Source: Pontibacter fetidus (GTDB lineage: Bacteria; Bacteroidota; Bacteroidia; Cytophagales; Hymenobacteraceae). Taken from it: a stretch of 52,624 nt of DNA. The stretch covers positions 1-52,624 of the forward strand of contig NZ_JAAEAA010000026.1 of assembly GCF_010119545.1 (NCBI RefSeq), given 5' to 3'. Below, one piece after another: positions 1-9,089 of the stretch (positions are counted from its first letter, which is position 1; the number at the start of each line of letters is the position of its first letter). Position numbers and translations under genes: made by a program. Under the pieces are notes generated by a model. The model had not been told where the DNA came from, did no database searches, and was given only the letters and a program-made list of their open reading frames with translations.

Positions 1-383
1 CAGCACAACCAAAGAGCAGTTATGCTGTGCCGGGGCTGTACTTCTATGACAACGAGGTAGTAGAGATTGCCAAAAACCTGGAGCCAAGCCCGCGTGGCGA
101 ATACGAGATAACCGACGTGAACAAAGAATACCTGCGTCGTGGCAAGCTGAAGGTGGGCATCCTGAACCGCGGCACGGCCTGGCTTGATACGGGAACGATT
201 CAATCGCTGATGCAAGCGGCTACGTTTGTGCAGGTCATAGAAGAGCGGCAGGGCCTGAAGATTGGTTGCATTGAAGAAGTGGCCTGGCGCATGGGCTTTA
301 TTTCGGCCGAACAGCTACAGCAGGTAGCAGAACCGCTCCGCAAAAGCGGCTATGGCGAGTATCTATTGAATGTTATAAATTAA
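1..383 (+). CDS. rfbA: Glucose-1-phosphate thymidylyltransferase RmlA/RfbA, C-terminal part
   Basis: The frame is open from the window edge, so the N-terminal half including the nucleotide-binding signature is missing; about 126 C-terminal residues remain of a family usually near 290. The enzyme joins dTTP and glucose-1-phosphate to make dTDP-glucose, the first step to dTDP-rhamnose. Seen in the sequence: the GLYFYDN strand, the GEYEITDVN segment, AWLDTGT and the [15 protein letters not shown] helix, all typical of RmlA. A GTG at base 27 is internal and not a start. The cytoplasmic product presumably feeds the polysaccharide pathway that also uses the glycosyl-1-phosphate transferase gene downstream. 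Family call is firm. Confidence 0.95.
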   Translation, partial: AQPKSSYAVPGLYFYDNEVVEIAKNLEPSPRGEYEITDVNKEYLRRGKLKVGILNRGTAWLDTGTIQSLMQAATFVQVIEERQGLKIGCIEEVAWRMGFISAEQLQQVAEPLRKSGYGEYLLNVIN

Positions 384-516
384 AAAAAACTATTATTTTA
401 ATTTAGGCGGAAAATTTGATGTTTTTTTAATGCAAATTTCAGGACTAGTTTATTATATATAATTAAAAAGTTATCTTTTCAACAAACCTTTTATTAAGTT
501 CTTATTCTATTTTGCG

Positions 517-524
517 TAATTTTG
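517..524 (+). promoter_or_regulatory. Candidate Bacteroidetes -7 box (TAATTTTG)
   Basis: The octamer fits TAnnTTTG, the -7 element of the Bacteroidetes primary sigma factor, and lies 34 bases before the start of the sugar transferase gene. No convincing TTG -33 element is seen at the usual distance. The 384-558 gap is very AT-rich. Confidence 0.45.
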
Positions 525-558
525 GCAAATACCTTATGCGCTCGCCATCTTACCGAAA

Positions 559-1953
559 ATGAACAACCGATATACCAGGATCTCTAAGGTATTAAACCTG
601 CTAATTGATTTCCTGATCTTAAACATTTCACTCTACACTGTCTTCTTATTTGATTCAGGAGTTGGGATTGGTGATAGAATCCCGGCTATTTATAGGGGGG
701 ATGTGCTTTTACTTAATCTGATCTGGTTTTATTGTGGTAGTATAAACCGGCTTTACGAGGATATATATCGTCGTGATGCTGTACCTACTATACGTATCGC
801 TCTGCGATGCCTTTTGCTATATTTGTTAATAGCGTTACTCTTAAAATTAGCCCTGGTTCAGTTCGACTTTTCGAATAAGTTTATTACACTGTCCTTCCTG
901 TTATTTAGCGTTTTACTTTTGCTTTGGAAAACAGTATTTCTGTTCATTCGGAAACCAACGCGTTGGTCACTAATTAATTATAAAAAAATAGTAATAGTTG
1001 GGGCTGGACCATTAGGTAAGGATCTCTATAATCATATTGATCAGCATAGGCAATATGGATATAAGATATCAGGTTTTTTTGATGATAACTTAGATCTTAG
1101 ATATAATGGTATACCTATTCTAGGAAGAGTAGAAGAATGCCTGGATTTTGTGGAGGAGAATAACATAGCTGAGGTGTATTGTGCTTTACCAGATGTGGCA
1201 CAGGATAAGATAAAGTACCTGATGCGGGAAACGGATAAGCGTATGATCCGTTTTAAGCTTGTACCCGACGTAAAGGACTACTTTAAAAAGAACTTTATGG
1301 TGGAGTTATATGGCCACCTGCCCATACTTACCCCACGTAGGGAGCCTTTGGAAGATAAGGCAAATGAACTGTTAAAACGGGCCTTTGATATTGTATTCTC
1401 TTCTTTAGTGATCATTTTCCTGTTAAGTTGGCTGATCCCGTTGATAGCTATCATTATAAAAGTAGATTCGAAAGGGCCTGTGTTTTTTAAGCAATTACGC
1501 TCGGGTAAAGACAATAAAGCCTTTTATTGCCTGAAGTTCAGAAGTATGACAGTAAACCATGATGCGGATCACAAACAGGCAAGTCGGGGAGATGCACGAA
1601 TTACACGAGTTGGAGCTTTTATCAGGAAGACAAGTATAGATGAGTTGCCGCAATTCTTCAATGTACTGATGGGAGATATGTCAGTGGTAGGGCCAAGGCC
1701 ACATATGCTGAAACATACGTCTGACTATTCTGAACTGATCGAGAAATTTATGGTGCGACATTTCCTGACTCCAGGCATTACGGGTTGGGCGCAAGTGAAT
1801 GGCCTACGCGGTGAAACAAAAGACCCGGCTTATATGGAAAAGCGCGTAGAAGCTGATATTTGGTACCTAGAGAATTGGTCCTTTTTACTAGACCTGAAAA
1901 TTGTAGTTCTAACGGTATGGCAGGCAATACGTGGTAGCAAAAATGCGTTTTAA
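559..1953 (+). CDS. Polyprenyl-phosphate glycosyl-1-phosphate transferase (WcaJ/EpsL type)
   Basis: This integral membrane enzyme moves a sugar-1-phosphate from a nucleotide sugar to undecaprenyl phosphate and so starts a polysaccharide repeat unit. The 464 residues show four N-terminal membrane helices (about 10-130), a Rossmann-like segment with VIVGAGPLGKDL near 145, a fifth hydrophobic segment near 280-305, and the C-terminal bacterial sugar transferase domain with KFRSM, KTSIDELPQFFNVL, GDMSVVGPRP and LTPGITGWAQVNG. Length and domain order match full-size WcaJ-like proteins. With the RmlA gene just upstream it marks the end of an exopolysaccharide cluster that continues to the left of the window. 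The sugar transferred (glucose, galactose or other) cannot be told from sequence. Confidence 0.93.
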   Translation: MNNRYTRISKVLNLLIDFLILNISLYTVFLFDSGVGIGDRIPAIYRGDVLLLNLIWFYCGSINRLYEDIYRRDAVPTIRIALRCLLLYLLIALLLKLALVQFDFSNKFITLSFLLFSVLLLLWKTVFLFIRKPTRWSLINYKKIVIVGAGPLGKDLYNHIDQHRQYGYKISGFFDDNLDLRYNGIPILGRVEECLDFVEENNIAEVYCALPDVAQDKIKYLMRETDKRMIRFKLVPDVKDYFKKNFMVELYGHLPILTPRREPLEDKANELLKRAFDIVFSSLVIIFLLSWLIPLIAIIIKVDSKGPVFFKQLRSGKDNKAFYCLKFRSMTVNHDADHKQASRGDARITRVGAFIRKTSIDELPQFFNVLMGDMSVVGPRPHMLKHTSDYSELIEKFMVRHFLTPGITGWAQVNGLRGETKDPAYMEKRVEADIWYLENWSFLLDLKIVVLTVWQAIRGSKNAF

Positions 1954-2061
1954 TTAAACTTTTGTAGGGGTTTTAACGCTAGTTAAGCGTATCTACTCGT
2001 AGGGAATAGAACTATAGTTGAGTTTTGTAATTCACTAATTCCCTAAAATTAATTTCAATTC

Positions 2062-2811
2062 ATGCCTTTTACCTTTTCGCATCCGGCCATCGTGCTGCCT
2101 TTACGTTACCTGCCTAAAAAGCATGTGTCCCTGACAGGGCTTATAGTGGGGAGTGTGGTACCGGATTTTGAGAAGTTCATTAATATGGGGCCAGGGAACA
2201 CATTAAGTCATAACTGGATGGGTGTATTCTTGTTTGACTTGCCGCTTGGTTTATTGCTTTGTTTTTTATTTCACGGTTTAGTCCGTAACCCATTGATTGA
2301 GCATTTACCAACCTTTATCAGTAAGCGTTTTCAACATCTAAAGAGCTTTATCTGGATCAGGCATTTTAGACTAAACTACTTGATAGTGATCCTCTCCATT
2401 CTTTTTGGGGCTATAACCCATATCGGTTGGGATAGCATGACGCATAAGCAGGGATTAATCGTCCGGCTAATACCTGCCATAACAAATGAAGTAACTATAG
2501 TTGGATTTGTTCACCCCATATTTAGTATTCTGGACATACTTAGCACCTTAATCGGCGGGTTATATGTGTTTATAACCATTAGTAACTTACCTGTTAAAGT
2601 ACAAAGGATGCATAATACCCATTATAAATCTCTGTTCTGGATAATTGTTTTACTAACTGCACTTGCCATTATGTTCATGAGAATTGGAGTTGGATTAAGC
2701 CACCTATGGCATTGGGAACTAGTAATCACTTCTATCTCTGCCCTATTAGGAGGAATATTGGTAGCTTCAGTTTTCGTAAAACTAAATCTACTTAAGCTGC
2801 TGTGTAAATAG
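2062..2811 (+). CDS. DUF4184 family membrane protein
   Basis: This 249-residue protein begins with MPFTFSHPAIVLPL, the recognisable N-terminus of DUF4184 proteins, a family without a known function. Histidines and acidic residues occur near the membrane segments (SHNWMG, THIGWDSMTHKQG), a pattern reminiscent of YdjM/LexA-regulated membrane hydrolase relatives; this comparison is inference. About five to six hydrophobic helices are visible (near 50-70, 100-120, 150-175, 190-210, 220-245). An exact AACTATAGTT lies in the reading frame at 2493-2502. The gene stands alone between the polysaccharide cluster and the ABC-F gene. Confidence 0.8.
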   Translation: MPFTFSHPAIVLPLRYLPKKHVSLTGLIVGSVVPDFEKFINMGPGNTLSHNWMGVFLFDLPLGLLLCFLFHGLVRNPLIEHLPTFISKRFQHLKSFIWIRHFRLNYLIVILSILFGAITHIGWDSMTHKQGLIVRLIPAITNEVTIVGFVHPIFSILDILSTLIGGLYVFITISNLPVKVQRMHNTHYKSLFWIIVLLTALAIMFMRIGVGLSHLWHWELVITSISALLGGILVASVFVKLNLLKLLCK

Positions 2812-3151
2812 CTAAAAACTATAGTTCAGTCATATCTGATGTGGGATATTATATGCTGTAACAGCTTAAATCTTACTTACCACTTTTATGAATTCATTCT
2901 AATTATAGCCCGATTGGACCTAAGTAGTAATAAGCAATTAATCTGTGGCTTTTGGGGTTAAGAGTACATGACCAAGGCCATCTTTCTGTTCATTGAATCT
3001 CTTAACTTTACCGACATCCAATCTCTTTTCAGCCTTAGGAAACCTTTTTCGCTGCATTTTCCTTCTTCTCCGAAGCAGAGGTGCTAACTATAGTTTCCAG
3101 CTTAAAAAAACGAAAGATAAAACTTATCTTTGCAGCCTTAACTTTAAATTT
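2812..3151. other. Intergenic region before the ABC-F gene
   Basis: This 340-base gap has two exact AACTATAGTT palindromes (2817-2826 and 3086-3095) and the candidate promoter at 3125-3132. The frame of the ABC-F gene is open back to a TTG at 2993, but the translation there resembles no protein and most of it lies upstream of the promoter. Confidence 0.6.
3125..3132 (+). promoter_or_regulatory. Candidate -7 box (TATCTTTG) that decides the ABC-F start
   Basis: Perfect TAnnTTTG match, 19 bases before the ATG at 3152. A transcript starting just after it would exclude the upstream in-frame TTG at 2993 and supports the ATG at 3152. Confidence 0.6.
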
Positions 3152-4795
3152 ATGATCTCAGTTGACGCGGTTGCGGTGGAGTTTAATGGCTCTACGCTTT
3201 TCAGCAACGTTTCTTTTAATATCAACGAAAATGACCGTATTGCCCTGATGGGTAAGAACGGGGCCGGCAAATCTACACTTCTTAAGATAATTGCAGGAGC
3301 CAATAAGCCTACTCGCGGCAAGGTGTCAGCACCGAAAGATGCGGTAATTGCCTACCTGCCACAGCACTTACTAACAGAGGATAAATGCTCGGTATTTGAA
3401 GAAGCTTCTAAGGCTTTTTCCAAGGTGCTGGATATGAAAGCACAGATGGATGAATTGAACGCGCAGCTGGAAACACGCACCGATTACGACTCTGACGACT
3501 ACTATAAACTGATAGAGCAGGTATCGGAACTGGGAGAAAAGTATTACTCTATTGAGGAGATAAATTTTGATGCCGAAGTAGAGAAGACGTTGCTTGGCCT
3601 TGGTTTCCTAAGATCAGATTTTGCAAGGCCGACAAGTGAGTTTAGTGGTGGCTGGCGCATGCGTATTGAACTGGCTAAAATTCTCCTTCAGAAACCCGAT
3701 TTGATTTTGCTGGATGAGCCTACCAATCATATGGACATTGAATCGATTCAGTGGCTGGAGGATTTTTTGGTGAACAATGCGAAGGCGGTAATTGTGATCT
3801 CGCACGATAAGACCTTTGTAGATAATATCACGAACCGCACTATTGAAGTGACCATGGGCCGCATTTACGACTATAAGGTAAACTATAGCCAGTATTTGCA
3901 GTTACGTAAAGAGCGCCGTGAGCAACAGCAAAAACAGTACGACGACCAACAGAAGGAGATAGCCGAGATACAGGCGTTTATAGACCGCTTTAAAGGCACG
4001 TACTCCAAAACCCTGCAGGTGCAATCGCGGGTAAAGATGCTGGAGAAGATGGAAATTATTGAAGTGGATGAAGTAGATACTTCGGCGCTGAATCTGAAGT
4101 TTCCGCCGGCGCCGCGTTCTGGTAATTACCCGGTAATTGCCGAAGAACTGACCAAAAAGTATGGCGACCACACGGTGTTTAGTGATGTGTCGCTAACGAT
4201 TGATCGAGGTGAGAAAATAGCGTTTGTTGGGAAGAATGGCGAAGGTAAATCTACGTTGGTGAAGGCCATCATGGGCGAGATAGACTATAGCGGTAAACTG
4301 CAATTGGGTCATAACTGTATGATCGGGTATTTTGCCCAGAACCAGGCATCATTACTGGACGAAGACCTGACTGTTTTCCAGACGATAGATGAGATTGCCG
4401 TAGGAGATGCCCGTACCCGGATAAAAGATTTGCTAGGGGCCTTTATGTTCAGTGGCGATACGATAGAGAAGAAGGTAAAAGTGCTTTCGGGTGGGGAGAA
4501 AACGCGACTTGCCATGATAAAGCTGTTGTTGCAACCTGTAAACCTGCTGATCCTGGATGAGCCTACCAACCACCTAGACATTAAGACAAAGGATATCCTG
4601 AAAGATGCCTTAAAGGCTTTTGATGGTACGCTGATACTGGTATCGCATGATCGCGATTTCCTGGATGGGCTTGCCAATAAAGTGTTTGAGTTTGGTAACA
4701 AGCGTATCCGTGAGCACTTCGAGGATATTAATGGTTTCCTGAGAAATAAGAAAATGGAGAACCTACGCGAAATAGAACGAGCAGTTGCTAAATAA
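3152..4795 (+). CDS. ABC-F family ATPase
   Basis: The soluble protein has two ATP-binding cassettes and no membrane domain, as in ribosome-associated ABC-F factors (Uup, EttA, YkfD and antibiotic-protection members). From the ATG at 3152 it is 547 residues. Seen: Walker A GKNGAGKST near 34 and GKNGEGKST near 360, signatures SGGWRMRIELA and LSGGEKTRLAM, Walker B LILLDEPTNHMD and LLILDEPTNHLD, and the charged inter-domain linker rich in Gln, Lys and Arg (YLQLRKERREQQQKQYDDQQ) that inserts into the ribosome in this family. The start was chosen because a -7 box sits 19 bases upstream and the ISVDAVAVEF strand is where homologues begin. A translation or ribosome-quality role is likely; which ABC-F subgroup is uncertain. 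Confidence 0.92.
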   Translation: MISVDAVAVEFNGSTLFSNVSFNINENDRIALMGKNGAGKSTLLKIIAGANKPTRGKVSAPKDAVIAYLPQHLLTEDKCSVFEEASKAFSKVLDMKAQMDELNAQLETRTDYDSDDYYKLIEQVSELGEKYYSIEEINFDAEVEKTLLGLGFLRSDFARPTSEFSGGWRMRIELAKILLQKPDLILLDEPTNHMDIESIQWLEDFLVNNAKAVIVISHDKTFVDNITNRTIEVTMGRIYDYKVNYSQYLQLRKERREQQQKQYDDQQKEIAEIQAFIDRFKGTYSKTLQVQSRVKMLEKMEIIEVDEVDTSALNLKFPPAPRSGNYPVIAEELTKKYGDHTVFSDVSLTIDRGEKIAFVGKNGEGKSTLVKAIMGEIDYSGKLQLGHNCMIGYFAQNQASLLDEDLTVFQTIDEIAVGDARTRIKDLLGAFMFSGDTIEKKVKVLSGGEKTRLAMIKLLLQPVNLLILDEPTNHLDIKTKDILKDALKAFDGTLILVSHDRDFLDGLANKVFEFGNKRIREHFEDINGFLRNKKMENLREIERAVAK

Positions 4796-4824
4796 GGATA
4801 CCCCACTTTACAACTATAGCCAAC

Positions 4825-4857
4825 AAAAAAGCTGCCCTGTTATAAGGCAGCTTTTTT
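4825..4857. terminator. Intrinsic terminator, probably bidirectional
   Basis: Stem AAAAAAGCTGCC / GGCAGCTTTTTT with a short loop and T-runs on both strands. It lies between the ABC-F gene and the convergent small lipoprotein gene. Confidence 0.85.
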
Positions 4858-4886
4858 GTTAAGTTAAGCTATAAGTAGCTTACTAT

Positions 4887-5135
4887 TTAGTCTTTCTTGT
4901 CGTGGTCTTTGTCGTGATCTTTGTCGGCGTCAACGGTTTTAGTACGGGTTGTTGTATCGTAGTCCACTACAGTTTCTGTAACCTCGTATTCAGTAGCTAC
5001 GGAGTCACGGTCTACTACTACGCTTTCCTCACCTTCCTTATCGGTTGTATTTTCATTTTGTCTTTCGCAGGCAAACATACCCAGCGTACCAAGTACAAAC
5101 GCTCCTGCAACTATTATCTTTTTCATTTTTCTCAT
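4887..5135 (-). CDS. Small acidic lipoprotein, unknown function
   Basis: An 82-residue protein with a lipoprotein signal peptide: charged MRKMKK, a hydrophobic stretch and a lipobox-like GMFAC with the lipidated Cys near residue 23. The mature part is short, hydrophilic and rich in Glu, Asp and Thr, ending in a repetitive KDHDKDHDKKD tail that could bind metal ions (inference from composition only). It is probably anchored in a membrane facing the periplasm or cell surface. The ATG sits in an AAACTATG context that recurs at several starts in this window. No known family is recognised. Confidence 0.7.
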   Translation of the reverse strand: MRKMKKIIVAGAFVLGTLGMFACERQNENTTDKEGEESVVVDRDSVATEYEVTETVVDYDTTTRTKTVDADKDHDKDHDKKD

Positions 5136-5453
5136 AGTTTAGGTTAACAAAACAGTACAAATTACCTGATGCCAGGCATCAAAGGTTTTGTGCTGCTTTT
5201 TGTACGAATTTATAGTTGTAAAGGGTTTATAAATAGAAAGTTATTAATAGGGCGTAATAAATAAAGTGCAAAGCATGAGCTCTTGGCTAGCACAATAGGA
5301 GCCTAAGCGCAGAAACATCCAACTGTAGTTTGCTGTTTTTTTAGGATCATAAAAGAAAGCGGTTCATTAACGCTACCATAAAATTTTTGCCGGCTACTTG
5401 CAACGCTACACTTGCAGATACAGGTAAAAAGTTTATATTTTTGTAGTAATCCG
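5136..5453. other. Divergent intergenic region
   Basis: A 318-base gap between a minus-strand lipoprotein gene and a plus-strand hypothetical gene. Apart from the plus-strand promoter candidate at 5412-5443 I see no structured element. Confidence 0.5.
5412..5443 (+). promoter_or_regulatory. Candidate promoter, TTG (5412-5414) and TATTTTTG (5436-5443)
   Basis: Both elements of the Bacteroidetes promoter are present with a 21-base spacer. The -7 box ends 10 bases before the ATG at 5454, so that ATG rather than an upstream in-frame codon should be used, with a very short leader. Confidence 0.55.
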
Positions 5454-5846
5454 ATGCCGAACATAGCCAGAACTATAAACGCTTACCTAAAATACCCGCT
5501 GATGTGGGTTATGCTGCTATGGGCTATCACGTTGCCTGGCCATGAGGTTATCGTGTATGATTTTCTGCTGAAAGTAATTTCCGGGGCACCTGCCGGCACA
5601 CTTGCCAACTCCAGGGACGCGATAAGCAGGGCAGAAGCACAGAAAATTACAAGCCATGTTTACCTGGAAGCGGCTCCGGCTACTTTTGCAGGTAAGCTGG
5701 TGTCGCAGCCGGTGCATTTTATACCCGGCGTATTCAGCCTTTTCGTTAAGCTGCCAAACAGATTTGATAGCCTTCCCTTCATATCTTCTCCTAACAGGGC
5801 TTTACACAAGGGGCTGCTCATTGCAGTGCTCCCGAATGCGCCATAG
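5454..5846 (+). CDS. Hypothetical secreted or membrane-anchored protein
   Basis: A 130-residue protein starting MPNIARTINAYLKYP, with one hydrophobic segment at about 15-32 (LMWVMLLWAITLPGH) that could be an uncleaved anchor or a signal peptide. The remainder has no motif I recognise; its C-terminal half (PGVFSLFVKLPNRFDSLPF) is moderately hydrophobic. The promoter and a plausible ATG support expression, but codon composition alone does not prove it. It is monocistronic, with 152 bases before the antiporter gene. Confidence 0.5.
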   Translation: MPNIARTINAYLKYPLMWVMLLWAITLPGHEVIVYDFLLKVISGAPAGTLANSRDAISRAEAQKITSHVYLEAAPATFAGKLVSQPVHFIPGVFSLFVKLPNRFDSLPFISSPNRALHKGLLIAVLPNAP

Positions 5847-5998
5847 TTTACAGGTTTTTTCAGCAACAGGCATTCAGTAGCAGCTATAGTTACGTTTTAT
5901 ACTTAAGGTAGCCAGCTGCGCCTGCCTTTTTCTCAGTCCGGTTTTCCGGCATACGTTAAATTAACCTGATCCCTTCGCCGGGATAAAGTATTGCATAC

Positions 5999-8242
5999 AT
6001 GACACATCTTCCAAATTTAATAACCGACCTGGGGCTTATACTTTGCGCGGCAGGTATCACCACCCTGATCTTTAAAAAATTAAAGCAACCACTTGTTTTG
6101 GGCTACATTATTGCCGGCTTACTGGTTGGGCCGCATGTAGCCTTATTTCCAACTATCATCGAAACCGAAAACATTACCATCTGGGCTGAAATAGGAGTAA
6201 TTTTCCTGCTATTTAGCCTGGGGCTGGAGTTCAGTTTTAAAAAGCTTGTAAAAGTAGGCGGCGCATCGTCCGTTATGGCGCTGGTAGAAGTGGTCGTAAT
6301 GCTGCTGCTTGGCTACCTTACCGGCAAACTGCTTGGCTGGGGCACCATGGACAGCATCTTCCTGGGCGGTATACTTTCCATTTCATCCACCACCATCATC
6401 ATCCGGGCTTTTGAAGAACTGGGCGTAAAATCGCAGCGCTTTGCCGGTTTGGTTTTCGGGGTACTGATCGTGGAGGACCTGGTAGCTATTTTGCTGATGG
6501 TGTTGCTCTCTACGTTGGCTGTAAGCCAGCAGTTTGCAGGTTCTGAAATGCTGGCCGCTGTGCTCAAACTGGGCTTTTTCCTGGTGGTGTGGTTCCTGGC
6601 CGGTATCTTCCTTATTCCTACCTTTTTGCGCAAGGCAAGCAAACTAATGAACGACGAAACACTGCTGATCGTGTCGCTGGCGCTTTGTCTGCTGATGGTG
6701 ATACTGGCAGCTCAGGTTGGTTTCTCACCGGCGCTGGGTGCCTTTATTATGGGTTCTATACTTGCCGAAACTACCAAAGCTGAAAAAATAGAACACCTCA
6801 TTGCCTCTGTAAAAGACCTTTTCGGAGCCATCTTTTTCGTATCAGTTGGTATCCTTATCAACCCAGAAACAATACTTACTTATGCTGGCCCTATTGCTAT
6901 CATAACTATAGTTACCCTGGTAGGTAAAGCGCTGAGTATAACCGGTGGCGGGCTGATGGCCGGACAGGGACTAAAGACCTCGGTACAGTCGGGGATGAGC
7001 GTTTCGCAGATAGGGGAGTTCTCGTTTATCATTGCCACGCTTGGCCTAACCTTGAAAGTAACCAGCGATTTTCTGTACCCGGTAGCGGTTGCGGTTTCTG
7101 CCATTACCACGTTTACCACCCCGTACATGATCCAGCTTTCCACGCCACTGTACAAGTTCCTGGAATCTATACTTCCTGAAAAATGGAAACGCTCGTTGAA
7201 CGAGTACAGCTCTGGTGCGCAGGCCATAAACACGACCAGCGACTGGAAACTGGTGCTGCGCTCGTATGTCGTAAACCTGGTACTGTATTCGGTTATCCTG
7301 GTAGCTATAGTTCTGCTTTCGGCACGTTACTTAAACCCGTTCATCAGCGCTAATTTTATAAATGGTGAGATGGGCACGATTGTAACTACGGCAATTACGC
7401 TGGTATTTATGGCGCCTTTCCTGTGGGCATTTGCTGTGTATCATCCGCAGAAAGAGGCACTGGGCAGGCTTTGGGCTAACCGAAATTACCGCAGTTTGCT
7501 TATTGTGCTGGAGTTTGTGCGGGTAGCGCTTTCGTTGCTTTTCATTGGTTTCCTGCTCAACCAGTTTTTCCCGGTACAGGTGTCTATAGTTGTGGCGTTG
7601 TTTATTATTGCGTTGCTGGTTATTTTCTCTAAAAGGATACAGAAATTTTACGTCCGGATTGAGCATCGCTTTATGACCAACCTGAATGCCCGCGAAATAA
7701 AAGCTGCCAGCAAAATGCACCACACCCTTACGCCCTGGGATGTGCACCTGACCAGTTTTGATGTGTCTCCGAAATCGGTAGTGGTTGGCCGTAGTTTGCT
7801 GGAACTGCAGGTGCGCGAAAAATATGGCGTGAACATAGCAGTTATAGAGCGTGGCGACCGCACCATAATGGCCCCGACCCGGCAGGAGCTTATTTTCCCG
7901 GGAGATAAAATTTATGTGTTTGGGTCAGATGAGCAGATCGAGACATTCCGACAGTTTATTCAGTCGGAAGTGAATTTACAGGGAGAACGGGATAGAGCAG
8001 AGGACGTGAAACTGCAGAAACTGGTTGTTTCTGAAGCATCACCGTTGCTGCATACGTCAATCCGGGCGTCTGGCATACGCGAGACAACCAAAGGCCTTAT
8101 TGTGGGCATTGAACGAAACGGCAAACGCATCCTGAATCCGGAATCAGACCTGGTGTTCCAGGTAAACGACATTATCTGGATAGTGGGCAGCCCGTGGCGC
8201 ATTAAAGAACTGGAAGCTGTACCAAATGTTATGGCTGGCTGA
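5999..8242 (+). CDS. CPA2-family cation:proton antiporter (Kef/YbaL type) with C-terminal RCK_C domains
   Basis: This inner-membrane protein exchanges monovalent cations (K+ or Na+) for protons. The 747 residues begin with the CPA2 core: QPLVLGYIIAGLLVGP near 30-45, IGVIFLLFSLGLEFSFK near 65-80, GGILSISSTTIIIRAFEE near 125 and ALGAFIMGSILAET near 245. A second block of four hydrophobic helices follows (about 420-560), then two RCK_C/TrkA_C modules (about 585-660 and 670-742, with PGDKIYVFG and VNDIIWIVG). The NAD-binding TrkA_N domain of KefC is absent, so ligand gating would differ from classic Kef. The exact palindrome AACTATAGTT at 6904-6913 encodes part of an Ile/Thr-rich helix. A separate gene, probably monocistronic. 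Confidence 0.93.
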   Translation: MTHLPNLITDLGLILCAAGITTLIFKKLKQPLVLGYIIAGLLVGPHVALFPTIIETENITIWAEIGVIFLLFSLGLEFSFKKLVKVGGASSVMALVEVVVMLLLGYLTGKLLGWGTMDSIFLGGILSISSTTIIIRAFEELGVKSQRFAGLVFGVLIVEDLVAILLMVLLSTLAVSQQFAGSEMLAAVLKLGFFLVVWFLAGIFLIPTFLRKASKLMNDETLLIVSLALCLLMVILAAQVGFSPALGAFIMGSILAETTKAEKIEHLIASVKDLFGAIFFVSVGILINPETILTYAGPIAIITIVTLVGKALSITGGGLMAGQGLKTSVQSGMSVSQIGEFSFIIATLGLTLKVTSDFLYPVAVAVSAITTFTTPYMIQLSTPLYKFLESILPEKWKRSLNEYSSGAQAINTTSDWKLVLRSYVVNLVLYSVILVAIVLLSARYLNPFISANFINGEMGTIVTTAITLVFMAPFLWAFAVYHPQKEALGRLWANRNYRSLLIVLEFVRVALSLLFIGFLLNQFFPVQVSIVVALFIIALLVIFSKRIQKFYVRIEHRFMTNLNAREIKAASKMHHTLTPWDVHLTSFDVSPKSVVVGRSLLELQVREKYGVNIAVIERGDRTIMAPTRQELIFPGDKIYVFGSDEQIETFRQFIQSEVNLQGERDRAEDVKLQKLVVSEASPLLHTSIRASGIRETTKGLIVGIERNGKRILNPESDLVFQVNDIIWIVGSPWRIKELEAVPNVMAG

Positions 8243-8267
8243 TCTATAAATCAGCGTAAGTTATATA

Positions 8268-8303
8268 AGATCCACCTTTGCTTTCAATAGCAGGGGTGGA
8301 TCT
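8268..8303. terminator. Hairpin between convergent genes
   Basis: Stem AGATCCACC / GGTGGATCT with an inner TTGCT/AGCAG extension, between the antiporter and FMN reductase genes. The right arm runs directly into CTATAGTTT, so there is no clean T-run; it is probably a weak bidirectional terminator. Confidence 0.55.
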
Positions 8304-8319
8304 ATAGTTTAGTGGGCAG

Positions 8320-8886
8320 CTATAGTTGCTTTTGCATGCGGAGCTTGGCTTCTATGCACCACAGCATTTCATCCAGAAAGCGTTTGGCCCGTTTTTCGGT
8401 GGCTTCCTTGTTGGTGGGGTTACCTTCCTCATCGTAGTTCTCCTGCACTTTTGGTACCGGGAACATAGCAGGCACTACCCAGGCCCGTATTTTCCAGAGC
8501 GAAAACTGGAGCGAAGTGATAACCTGTGTTCCTCCAAACGAACCATCAGAAACGGTAACTATCCCAATCGGTTTGCGGTGCCAGTCTTCGTACAGCAGGT
8601 CTACTACATTTTTGAGGCTGGCCGGGTAGCCTCCGTTATACTCCGGTGTAACTATAAGCACAGCATCTGCAGCCCGTATTTTTTCTGTAAAATCCAGCAC
8701 CAGCGCGGCCGGGTTTTTCTGGTACTTCAGGCGCTCCTCAAATACCGGGAAGTTATACTTTTTCAGATCCAGTAGCTCAGTGGTTGCCAGTTGCTGCGCT
8801 TCTATAAACTTCTGAAAAAACAACGCCACACGATGCGAATTGCGGCCGGTACGCACGCTGGCAGAGAGGATAGCGATGTGGGGCAT
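8320..8886 (-). CDS. NADPH-dependent FMN reductase family protein
   Basis: A 188-residue flavodoxin-fold oxidoreductase that uses FMN and NAD(P)H, related to ArsH/chromate and azo-reductase-like enzymes. Seen: the N-terminal phosphate-binding loop SASVRTGRNSHRVA (9-22), the PEYNGGYPASLKN motif near 81-93 that contacts FMN, and VTVSDGSFGGTQ near 111-122. Length is normal for the family. It is cytoplasmic and its natural electron acceptor cannot be inferred. An exact AACTATAGTT (8887-8896) directly abuts the start codon. It is convergent with the antiporter gene. Confidence 0.9.
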   Translation of the reverse strand: MPHIAILSASVRTGRNSHRVALFFQKFIEAQQLATTELLDLKKYNFPVFEERLKYQKNPAALVLDFTEKIRAADAVLIVTPEYNGGYPASLKNVVDLLYEDWHRKPIGIVTVSDGSFGGTQVITSLQFSLWKIRAWVVPAMFPVPKVQENYDEEGNPTNKEATEKRAKRFLDEMLWCIEAKLRMQKQL

Positions 8887-9051
8887 AACTATAGTTTAGC
8901 AGTGTATTTAGTCGGTTGTTCCTTCAACTGCAAATTGTTCCTACAGGTTGTATGATAACAGGTGCAGCGCAGCCGAAGTTTGAAACTATAAACCTGATTT
9001 TTCAGAAATTCGCTTTAACTTTCAGGCATGTGCAACCCGTGGCCGTACCTA

Positions 9052-9059
9052 TAGTTTTG
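9052..9059 (+). promoter_or_regulatory. Candidate -7 box inside a CTATAGTTTTG sequence
   Basis: TAGTTTTG matches TAnnTTTG and overlaps a copy of the dispersed CTATAGTT motif. It lies 31 bases before the HipA-like start at 9090 and shows that the motif can double as a promoter element. Confidence 0.45.
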
Positions 9060-9089
9060 CGCCGAAGGAAAATATTGAACAGCACACAT

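Noticed and set aside
2993..3151. Upstream in-frame extension of the ABC-F gene from a TTG
   Set aside because: Most of it precedes the promoter box at 3125-3132 and the translation has no similarity to ABC-F N-termini.
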